Below, one piece after another: positions 6,277 through 12,741 of a stretch of 14,262 nt of DNA. Within the stretch, counting starts at the first letter, position 1. The number at the start of each line of letters is the position of its first letter. The DNA is from Clostridia bacterium. Lineage in GTDB: Bacteria > Bacillota > Clostridia > Oscillospirales > Acutalibacteraceae. Location: contig JAFTCS010000266.1 in assembly GCA_017454565.1 (NCBI GenBank), forward strand, positions 1 to 14,262, read 5' to 3'. The notes beneath the pieces are model-generated. The model was not told the DNA's origin, searched no databases, and was given only the letters and a program-made list of their open reading frames with translations. The position numbers and the translations under genes are program-made.

Positions 6277-7383
6277 ATGAAGAATATACTCAAGGCTGCA
6301 GGAGCATTTGCCTGCGCTGCGGCTTTACTGTGTGCCTCGGGCTGCAGCGGCAATACCAAATGGGCATACAAGACCGATAAGGCTGAGCTTGGCAACGGTC
6401 AGTGGATATACTGTACCTTTGAGGGCGTTAGTCAGGCTATCAACGAGATACAGAAGAACGATGAGAATGCCGACCTTAACAGCATTGACTGGGATAAGCA
6501 GGAGATAGACGGTGAGCCTGCCAAGGACTGGATCTACGCTAAGGCAAAGGAAACAGGGCTTAACTACCTTATGATGGAAAGTCTGGCAATTGACAACAAT
6601 ATAACCGTTGACGAGACAGTTTATAATGCCAGCAAGAGCTATTACAGCTACTTTTACAACAACTATTATCACGACATGTTTACAAAGCTCGGAGTATCAG
6701 AGGACAGCTACTGCGGTGTGAGCATTCGTCCGGGCATTATTTCCGACGAGCTTTTCAACAAGATGTACGGCACCGGCGGCTCAAGAGAGGTTCCCAAGGC
6801 TGATGTAGAGAAGTTCTTTACCGAGAATTATGTGTCATATTACTACATCGCATGCGAGCTGAAAAAGACAGTTGATGATGAGAAGGTTGATCTTGACAAG
6901 GAGACTCTCGACAAGTACAGGGAGAATTTCAGAAAGTATGCTTCGATGATCAACAATGACAAGAAAACTGTTGATGACGTTACCGCACAGTACAAGGTGG
7001 ATTTCTCTGTTACAGAAGATCCTTCTACCTCAGAGACAATGTACAAGGATGACATGTCCTCATCCGACCTCAACAAGGCTATTCTTGAAGCCAAAGAGGG
7101 CGAGGCTGTGACAAAGGAGATCGATGACAAGCTTTATCTCATATATCGCTATGACATCACCAGCAAGGTACCGCTTATCAAGGCAAATGATGAGGATGCA
7201 GGCGACGATGCAAAGGAGATAATCTCCAAGGAGGATATCCTCAAAAAGATGAGGAGCGACGACTTCACACAGTATCTCAAGGAGGAGCGCGACAAGCTCC
7301 AGTACGACAGGAACGATGCCTGTGTACACAAGTATGACGTTACCAGAACGATCAATATTATCAAGGAAACAGGCAACAGTTAA
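6277..7383 (+). CDS. Lipoprotein with a degenerate SurA/parvulin-like foldase layout
   Basis: A 368-residue exported protein. Residues 1-22 form a lipoprotein signal peptide (Lys2-Lys6 charged start, Ala/Leu core, ASGC lipobox) with Cys23 as the lipidated residue, so it should sit on the outer face of the membrane. The region 30-190 is helical, rich in Tyr and Asp. Around 262-292, SSDLNKAILEAKEGEAVTK followed by LYLIYRYDIT resembles the end of parvulin domains, where a similar segment precedes a strand reading hxIhxV. A region with KFFTENYVSYYYIACEL (179-195) resembles the start of such a domain. The catalytic residues of true prolyl isomerases are not evident, so it may be a chaperone-like protein. 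The gene has its own promoter and terminator. Confidence is high for a lipoprotein and low for the fold. Confidence 0.85.
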   Translation: MKNILKAAGAFACAAALLCASGCSGNTKWAYKTDKAELGNGQWIYCTFEGVSQAINEIQKNDENADLNSIDWDKQEIDGEPAKDWIYAKAKETGLNYLMMESLAIDNNITVDETVYNASKSYYSYFYNNYYHDMFTKLGVSEDSYCGVSIRPGIISDELFNKMYGTGGSREVPKADVEKFFTENYVSYYYIACELKKTVDDEKVDLDKETLDKYRENFRKYASMINNDKKTVDDVTAQYKVDFSVTEDPSTSETMYKDDMSSSDLNKAILEAKEGEAVTKEIDDKLYLIYRYDITSKVPLIKANDEDAGDDAKEIISKEDILKKMRSDDFTQYLKEERDKLQYDRNDACVHKYDVTRTINIIKETGNS

Positions 7384-7394
7384 ACAATCATGTA

Positions 7395-7431
7395 AGGCTG
7401 TCACACTATGATGGTGTGACAGCCTTTTTTT
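7395..7431 (+). terminator. Strong intrinsic terminator of the 6277 gene
   Basis: A perfect 12-bp stem, AGGCTGTCACAC (7395-7406) with GTGTGACAGCCT (7414-7425), closes a 7-base loop and is followed by seven T. It lies 12 bases after the stop codon. Confidence 0.95.
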
Positions 7432-7587
7432 CGCCATCGTGCCGGTCGGGGGAACTTTTGCGGAAAAGTCCCCCCGGGTCTCGCCTGTCGGCACCCCCCA
7501 AGGGCACTTGTTTCACTGCGCTCCCGATTCGCGGGGGACGTTCCGCTCTGAGTTCAAGACGAAACTTTGCCGCCCGTGCAGGGTTCA
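7432..7587 (-). repeat. GC-rich intergenic hairpin repeat, copy 3 (inverted relative to copy 1)
   Basis: Non-coding and GC-rich. Read on the minus strand it carries, in the same order as copy 1, the anchors AAAGTTTCG (7560-7568), GCGCAG and GCCGACAGGCGAGACC (7477-7492), the last identical over 16 bases. The sequence between anchors has diverged and varies in length. A strong imperfect hairpin lies at 7448-7474: an 11-bp stem of GGGGG/CCCCC and ACTTTT/AAAAGT with one bulged A and a GCGG loop. The boundaries are approximate. Together with the terminator before it and the alr promoter after it, this accounts for the 365-base gap between the 6277 gene and alr. Confidence 0.6.
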
Positions 7588-7652
7588 TTTTTGTGTTGTC
7601 GATTTTGAGGAGTTTTTTCATGCGTTTGTCCTGCTGACAAAGTAAAAAAATA

Positions 7653-7681
7653 TTGATTAAATGACGAAAATGTTTTATAAT
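7653..7681 (+). promoter_or_regulatory. Probable promoter of alr-polA
   Basis: The -35 box TTGATT (7653-7658) and the perfect -10 box TATAAT (7676-7681) are 17 bases apart. A second TATAAT overlaps at 7681-7686. The boxes are the same as those proposed for leuCD. The leader to the alr start is about 60 bases and AT-rich. Confidence 0.75.
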
Positions 7682-7748
7682 ATAATGTATATATATTGCC
7701 GTAAGACGGGAATATATACGCAAATTGCAGATCAAAGAAGGTATATTT

Positions 7749-8954
7749 ATGGATGACTTTTTGAGAAGGACCTGGGCAGAGGTCGATATAGATGCAATTA
7801 AGCACAACTTCTATCGGATCAGGGATGCCGTTGATCCGGATTCAAATATAATGTGTGTCATCAAGGCGGATGCCTATGGACATGGCGCAGTTTTTCTTGG
7901 CAGTCTTCTGGAAACCATGCCTATTGAGGGCTTTGCGGTATCCAATATCGAAGAGGCTATGCAGCTGAGAGAAAACGGCATTACTCATTCGGTGCTGATA
8001 CTGGGCTTTACTCCGCCCGATATGGTAAAGGAGCTTGCCGAAAACGGTATCAGTCAGGCGGTCTTTTCTGAGGAATATGCCCGCGAGCTTTCGGAGCAGG
8101 CTGTAAAAAATAATGTAAAGGTAAATATTCACATAAAGGTGGATACAGGCATGAGCCGTATTGGCTTCATGTATCAGGATAAGGACAGGGATGCCGATTC
8201 CGTCATGCAGATGGAGCGCTCTCTGAGTCTGCCTAACCTTATAAGCGAGGGCATTTTCACCCACTTTGCCCTTTCTGATGAAGCTGACGAGGGCAGAGAG
8301 GCTACTCTCAGGCAGTATTCATGCTTCAGGGATGCTGTGGACAGGCTGAAAGCTGACGGCTTTTCGTTCCGTGTGGTGCACTGCTCCAACAGCGGCGCAA
8401 TAATAGATTATAAGGATACCCATTGCGACTGCGTAAGGGCGGGCATAATACTATATGGACTTGCACCTTCGTCAAAGTTGGCAAACAGGCTGGAGCTTCG
8501 TCCTGCCATGAAGATAAAGAGTGTAGTCGCTATGGTAAAGACTATCGAAGCCGGTACTCCCATAAGCTACGGCGGGACATTTGTGGCGGAAAAGCCCATG
8601 AAGATAGCCACTGTGCCAATAGGCTATGCAGACGGCTATTCGCGCAGCCTGAGCAATCGTGCATATATGACCATTAACGGGAAAAAAGCTCCTGTGGTGG
8701 GCAGGGTGTGCATGGATCAGGTCATGGTTGACGTTACGGATATCGAAAACGTAAAGCGCGGCGATGAGGTGATCGTGATCGGGGACGGTACCGACGGCAG
8801 CATGACATTTGATGATGTTGCGGCAATGGTGGGCACAATAAATTACGAGCTTGTATGTCTTGTAGGTAAGCGTGTTCCGAGGGTATACATCCGCCGCGGC
8901 AAAAACGTGGGCATCATGGACTGCATCAGACCTGCTGCCAACGGCGGTGTCTGA
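7749..8954 (+). CDS. alr: Alanine racemase (Alr), PLP-dependent
   Basis: Interconverts L- and D-alanine in the cytoplasm, supplying the D-Ala-D-Ala that MurF (4131-5507) adds to the precursor. With the start at 7749 it has 401 residues, slightly longer than the usual 370-390 because of a short Gly/Asn C-terminal tail. The N-terminal PLP barrel carries VIKADAYGHGA (37-47) with Lys39 as the Schiff-base lysine. MSRIGF is at 135-140 (Arg137) and HCSNSGA at 211-217. RAGIILYG (230-237) follows. The second catalytic base, Tyr274, is in ISYGGTF (272-278), and GYADGYSR is at 292-299. The ATG at 7749 is preferred over an upstream in-frame TTG at 7725 because AAGAAGGT (7735-7742) sits 6 bases before it. 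polA follows after 54 bases without a terminator. Confidence 0.95.
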   Translation: MDDFLRRTWAEVDIDAIKHNFYRIRDAVDPDSNIMCVIKADAYGHGAVFLGSLLETMPIEGFAVSNIEEAMQLRENGITHSVLILGFTPPDMVKELAENGISQAVFSEEYARELSEQAVKNNVKVNIHIKVDTGMSRIGFMYQDKDRDADSVMQMERSLSLPNLISEGIFTHFALSDEADEGREATLRQYSCFRDAVDRLKADGFSFRVVHCSNSGAIIDYKDTHCDCVRAGIILYGLAPSSKLANRLELRPAMKIKSVVAMVKTIEAGTPISYGGTFVAEKPMKIATVPIGYADGYSRSLSNRAYMTINGKKAPVVGRVCMDQVMVDVTDIENVKRGDEVIVIGDGTDGSMTFDDVAAMVGTINYELVCLVGKRVPRVYIRRGKNVGIMDCIRPAANGGV

Positions 8955-9008
8955 CAGAGGGATGACTTTCCGTTATATAAAAATATATAGTTCTAAAGGG
9001 GAAATTAT

Positions 9009-11591
9009 ATGAGGCTTCTGGTTATTGATGGAAACAGTATCCTTAACAGAGCTTTTTATGGAATAAAACCTCTGACCACAAAGGACGGTCAGTATACAAA
9101 TGCAATATACGGATTTATGATGACACTGCTGAGGCTGCTCAGCGAGAGTGAACCGGATTCTGTGGCAGTGGCTTTTGACCTGAAAGCGCCTACCTTCCGG
9201 CACAAGGCATATTCGGGGTATAAATCCAACCGCAAGGGCATGCCCGATGAGCTTGCCTCTCAGCTGCAGCCGCTGAAAGAGCTGCTCACGCTGTTGGGAT
9301 ATAAGATAGTCACCTGCGAGGGCTTCGAGGCGGATGACATCCTTGGCACTCTTGCCGAGGAATGTACCAAAAGGGGTTGTGAGTGTGTAATCGCTACCGG
9401 AGACCGTGACAGCCTGCAGCTTGTGTCGGGTAACGTCACAGTAAGAATAGCCTCTACCAAGCTTGGCAAGCCTGAGGTGACTTTCTATGACGAGGCGAAA
9501 ATAAAAGAGGTTTACGGAGTTGCGCCGAAGCAGCTTATTGATATAAAGGCAATTCAGGGCGACACCTCAGACTGTATACCCGGTATTGCGGGTATCGGTC
9601 AGAAGGGCGCCGGCGAGTTGGTAGCTAAATTCGGGAGCCTTGACGGTATATATGAAAATATAGACTCTCCTGATATACGCCCGGCAATGCGCAAAAAGCT
9701 GGAAGAGGGCAGGGACAGCGCCTATATGAGCCTGATGCTCGGAACCATAAGAAAGGACGCGCCCATTGACACAAAGCTTGAGGATTATGCGATATGCGAG
9801 CCTGACAAAGCGGCTGCCGCAGGATTCATGGCAAAGTTAGAGCTTTTCTCTCTTATGAAAAAGACAGGGCTTGACGGCATAGCCATAGAGCAGGCTCCAG
9901 ATGAAGTAAAGGAAGAGCAGACTGTTCTTATGTACCGCGACAGCGCAGACATGACAGCACTTTACGAAAGCCTGAAAGGGAAAACAGTCTTTCTGACCGC
10001 AGGTACGGATGAAAACGGCATCAACGCTATGGAGCTTTCAGACGGTAAGGAGGTCTGGGGGCTTGACCAGCTTTTACCCGGTTTTGCGGAATTTACCGAC
10101 AAGCTTCTCTCGGACGAAACCATACAGAAATGCACTGACGATTCAAAGCCCATATTTGCGGCGGCGGAGAAAAACGGCATTGACTGTAAGGGTATCGTTT
10201 TTGACACCGGACTGGCAGGTTATCTGCTTGACCCGAATTCGTCGGATTATTCCATTGAACGGCTCGCGCAGAAATATGCAGTTACGGTGTGTCAGTGTGA
10301 CAGGGAATGTAAAGCGGCAATTCTTATCCCGCTGACAAAGAAGCTTAAACAGGAGATAGAGGATAATCAGCAGACCAAGCTGCTGAATGAAATAGAGCTG
10401 CCCCTGGCAAGAGTGTTAGCGTCTATGGAAAACGCCGGCTTTATGGTGGACAGGAACGGCATAATTTCTTACGGCGCGGAAATGCAGAGGGGTATTGACG
10501 AGCTGCAGAACCGGATATATGAGCATGCAGGCACAGAGTTCAACATCAACTCTCCCAAGCAGCTTGCGGTGGTGCTTTTCGAGACTCTCGGACTTCCAGC
10601 GAAAAAGAAAACCAAAAGCGGATATTCCACAAATGCAGAGGTACTTGAAGAGCTGAGAAGCTACCATCCCATAATTGACGAGATACTTGAATACAGGGCG
10701 CTGGCAAAGCTGAAATCCACCTACTGCGACGGACTTGTAAAGGTTATCGGCGCAGACGGCAGGATACATTCAAGCTTTAACCAGAAAGAGACCCGCACAG
10801 GAAGAATAAGCTCTACCGAGCCTAACCTGCAGAATATTCCCGTAAGGACGGAAAGAGGCAGGGAGCTGAGACGCTTTTTCGTGGCTGATGAGGGCTGTCT
10901 GTTGGTAGATGCGGACTACTCACAGATAGAGCTTCGGGTGCTTGCTCATATTGCAAATGACAACAACATGCTTGAGGCTTTCAAAAGCGGACAGGATATA
11001 CACACCAGCACAGCGGCAAAGGTGTTTGGTCTGCCGGAGTCTATGGTCACTCCCCTGCTCAGGAGCCGTGCCAAGGCGGTCAATTTCGGAATAGTATATG
11101 GTATAGGCGCCTTTTCGCTTTCAAAGGATATAGGAGTGAGCGTAAAGGAAGCCGACAGCTATATAAAAGGCTATCTTGCGCTGTACTCAGGTATTGACAA
11201 ATATATGAAGGACGTGGTGGAGAACGCCAAGAGGAACGGCTATGTCACCACCATGTTCGGCAGAAGGAGATATCTGCCGGAGCTTAATTCATCAAACCAT
11301 AATATGAGAAGCTTCGGTGAAAGAGTGGCAAGGAACATGCCCATTCAGGGTACGGCGGCTGATATTATAAAGATCGCCATGATAAAGGTCTATGACAGGC
11401 TTAAAAGGGAGAACATGAAGTCAAGGCTCATCCTGCAGGTACACGATGAGCTGATCGTAGAGGCTCCCGAGGATGAAGCCAAAAAGGCTGCAAAGTTGCT
11501 GAGCGAGGAAATGGAAAATGCCGTAAAGCTTTCTCTCACGCTCACCGCCGATGCAGGAACCGGAAAGACATGGTATGACGCTAAGGGTTGA
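9009..11591 (+). CDS. polA: DNA polymerase I (PolA)
   Basis: Fills gaps and removes RNA primers during replication and repair. The 860 residues hold an N-terminal 5'-3' exonuclease (about 1-290; EADD at 107-110, GDRDS at 131-135, GDTSDCIPG at 184-192). A degenerate 3'-5' exonuclease-like middle follows (about 300-450), then the polymerase domain (about 455-860). Polymerase motif A is DADYSQIELR (634-643, Asp636). Motif B is RSRAKAVNFGIVYG (685-698; Arg685, Lys689, Phe693, Tyr697). Motif C is VHDE (811-814, Asp813). These residues sit at a constant offset of 69 from E. coli R754, K758, F762, Y766 and D882. The first acidic proofreading motif (DTE in E. coli) reads FLTAGTDENG here (328-337), so proofreading is probably lost, as in many Gram-positive PolA proteins. 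AAAGGGGA precedes the ATG. Confidence 0.97.
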   Translation: MRLLVIDGNSILNRAFYGIKPLTTKDGQYTNAIYGFMMTLLRLLSESEPDSVAVAFDLKAPTFRHKAYSGYKSNRKGMPDELASQLQPLKELLTLLGYKIVTCEGFEADDILGTLAEECTKRGCECVIATGDRDSLQLVSGNVTVRIASTKLGKPEVTFYDEAKIKEVYGVAPKQLIDIKAIQGDTSDCIPGIAGIGQKGAGELVAKFGSLDGIYENIDSPDIRPAMRKKLEEGRDSAYMSLMLGTIRKDAPIDTKLEDYAICEPDKAAAAGFMAKLELFSLMKKTGLDGIAIEQAPDEVKEEQTVLMYRDSADMTALYESLKGKTVFLTAGTDENGINAMELSDGKEVWGLDQLLPGFAEFTDKLLSDETIQKCTDDSKPIFAAAEKNGIDCKGIVFDTGLAGYLLDPNSSDYSIERLAQKYAVTVCQCDRECKAAILIPLTKKLKQEIEDNQQTKLLNEIELPLARVLASMENAGFMVDRNGIISYGAEMQRGIDELQNRIYEHAGTEFNINSPKQLAVVLFETLGLPAKKKTKSGYSTNAEVLEELRSYHPIIDEILEYRALAKLKSTYCDGLVKVIGADGRIHSSFNQKETRTGRISSTEPNLQNIPVRTERGRELRRFFVADEGCLLVDADYSQIELRVLAHIANDNNMLEAFKSGQDIHTSTAAKVFGLPESMVTPLLRSRAKAVNFGIVYGIGAFSLSKDIGVSVKEADSYIKGYLALYSGIDKYMKDVVENAKRNGYVTTMFGRRRYLPELNSSNHNMRSFGERVARNMPIQGTAADIIKIAMIKVYDRLKRENMKSRLILQVHDELIVEAPEDEAKKAAKLLSEEMENAVKLSLTLTADAGTGKTWYDAKG

Positions 11592-11608
11592 TTGATAATC
11601 TTATCAAT
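11591..11608. repeat. AT-rich hairpin after polA
   Basis: A perfect 8-bp inverted repeat with a 2-base loop, ATTGATAA-TC-TTATCAAT, begins at the last base of the polA stop codon. It is followed by TAAAAAGAAG rather than a T-run, so it is a weak candidate for a terminator on the plus strand. It may stop 3' exonucleases. Confidence 0.5.
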
Positions 11609-11630
11609 TAAAAAGAAGACAATGATCCGG

Positions 11631-11734
11631 AAGTTTCGCCAGCCTTTTCAAAGGCTGCGGGGGCCATGGGGCAGCGCCCCTGGTCGCTCTCCGCAGAGAG
11701 CAAAATTCTTTGGGGGTTAGGGGGCCTTGCCCCT
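11631..11734 (+). repeat. GC-rich intergenic hairpin repeat, copy 2, a chain of four hairpins
   Basis: Bases 11631-11658 match copy 1 (3-30) at 26 of 28 positions. The two differences are a paired change, so the hairpin CAGCCTTT-TC-AAAGGCTG (11640-11657) stays perfect. Further stems are GGGGC-AGC-GCCCC (11668-11680), GCTCTC-CGCA-GAGAGC (11686-11701) and AGGGG-CCCCT (11719-11734, 6-base loop). The third hairpin includes CTCCGCAGAG, also present in copy 1 at 121-130. No gene fits here. Confidence 0.75.
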
Positions 11735-11739
11735 GACAT

Positions 11740-11768
11740 CTATTGCTCAAAAAATTGTTTGAGAATAG
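11740..11768 (+). promoter_or_regulatory. Leader hairpin upstream of the phosphatase gene
   Basis: CTATT-g-CTCAAA pairs with TTTGAG-AATAG around a 6-base AAATTG loop, an 11-bp stem with one bulged G. It ends 19 bases before the GGGGAG ribosome binding site of the phosphatase gene (11790-11795). A very weak promoter (TTGCTC, 17 bases, TAGTAT at 11766-11771) overlaps it. The role is unknown: a leader element, or the 3' end of the polA transcript. Confidence 0.4.
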
Positions 11769-11802
11769 TATGAATTACAAAAAACTGAGGGGGAGAGATA
11801 CG

Positions 11803-12276
11803 ATGCTTCATGTATTGTTTGTGTGCACGGGAAACACCTGCAGAAGCCCTATGGCAATGGCTATTTACGGGCAGAAGTCCAAAGAATATGGGATATACAG
11901 CATATTCAGCAGCGCAGCTCTCGGATTTATAAGCGACTCGGGAGTATCTAAGAATGCTCAGCTTGTCTGTAATGAGATAGGACTTGATCTGAGCCACCAT
12001 GTACCGCGCCCTATAAGGGAAAGGGATCTGTGTGTTGCGGATATCTTTGTGGTAATGACTGAGCAGCATGCCAAAACACTGCTGATGATAGGTGTGCCTA
12101 AAGAAAAAATATATATTCTTGGCGGAGGCGTTCCTGACCCGTATGGGTCTGACATTGCGACCTACCGCAGATGCCGGAAATTTATTGAGGAGTCTATTGA
12201 CGAGTTCTGTAAGATAGTGAAGAAAAAGCTTGACGACGGTACTCTGAAAATGAATGACTCCGGATGTGAGAAGTGA
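11803..12276 (+). CDS. Low-molecular-weight phosphatase, probably protein-arginine phosphatase (YwlE-like)
   Basis: A cytoplasmic Cys-dependent phosphatase of 157 residues, normal for the low-molecular-weight PTP family. The P-loop CTGNTCRS (8-15) contains the nucleophile Cys8 and Arg14. The general acid is Asp112 in PDPYG (111-115). Within the P-loop, Thr12 follows CTGN, whereas tyrosine-specific members usually have Ile there (CLGNICRS). In B. subtilis YwlE that threonine is tied to phosphoarginine specificity, so a protein-arginine phosphatase opposing a McsB-type kinase is the best guess. The ATG at 11803 is chosen for GGGGAG 7 bases upstream and because the protein then starts directly at the first core strand (MLHVLFVCTG). 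Longer in-frame starts lack a ribosome binding site. rimI follows after 6 bases, so they are co-transcribed. Confidence 0.88.
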   Translation: MLHVLFVCTGNTCRSPMAMAIYGQKSKEYGIYSIFSSAALGFISDSGVSKNAQLVCNEIGLDLSHHVPRPIRERDLCVADIFVVMTEQHAKTLLMIGVPKEKIYILGGGVPDPYGSDIATYRRCRKFIEESIDEFCKIVKKKLDDGTLKMNDSGCEK

Positions 12277-12282
12277 AATGAT

Positions 12283-12726
12283 ATGATTAACCTGACAATT
12301 GCAAAGATGGAGCAGGAGCATGTTGATGTGGTTGCAGAGCTTGAAAAGACTTGCTTTTCAACACCCTGGACAGTTGAAAACCTTAAGGATGCACTGGAAA
12401 ACGAAACTTCATATTTTTTTGTGGCTCTGAATGACGACAAGGTCATTGGCTATGTGGGCGTTTCGGTTATAAGTGACAGCTGCTTTATTAATAATATCGC
12501 GGTTTTTCCGGAGTACCGGAAGCAGGGTGTCGGCAAGGCTCTGATGAAGATAGCCATACTCACTGCCGATGCCATGGGAACAGGGTTTATCTCCCTTGAG
12601 GTAAGGGAGTCTAACTATGCCGCGATAAACCTTTACCGCAAGTTAGGCTTTGAGGTAATGGGACTGAGAAAGGACTTTTACAGACTGCCCAGAGAGCATG
12701 CTCTTATAATGACGAAGAACTTTTAA
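12283..12726 (+). CDS. rimI: Ribosomal-protein-alanine N-acetyltransferase (RimI), GNAT family
   Basis: Transfers acetyl from acetyl-CoA to protein N-termini. The founding member acts on ribosomal protein S18, and the substrate here is inferred. The 147 residues carry the GNAT core: NIAVFPEYRKQGVGKALM (71-88), whose RKQGVG binds the CoA pyrophosphate, then SLEVRESNYAAINLYRKLGF (104-123). The RimI-like ending PREHALIM (136-143) has His where many have Asp. The ATG at 12283 has only a weak ribosome binding site and lies 6 bases after the phosphatase stop, so translation is probably coupled. tsaD follows after 15 bases, the classical RimI-TsaD neighbourhood. Confidence 0.9.
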   Translation: MINLTIAKMEQEHVDVVAELEKTCFSTPWTVENLKDALENETSYFFVALNDDKVIGYVGVSVISDSCFINNIAVFPEYRKQGVGKALMKIAILTADAMGTGFISLEVRESNYAAINLYRKLGFEVMGLRKDFYRLPREHALIMTKNF

Positions 12727-12741
12727 AAGAGGACTGAATAT

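Noticed and set aside
7416..7645. Two short plus-strand open frames and an overlapping minus-strand frame (7406-7807) between the 6277 gene and alr
   Set aside because: They cross the terminator and the GC-rich repeat, lack ribosome binding sites, and the minus-strand frame also crosses the alr promoter.
7725..7748. TTG start giving an 8-residue longer alanine racemase
   Set aside because: The ribosome binding site AAGAAGGT lies inside this extension, 6 bases before the ATG at 7749.
11743..11802. Longer phosphatase starting at TTG 11743 or ATG 11770
   Set aside because: There is no ribosome binding site for either; the extension overlaps the leader hairpin, and the family core starts at the ATG at 11803.
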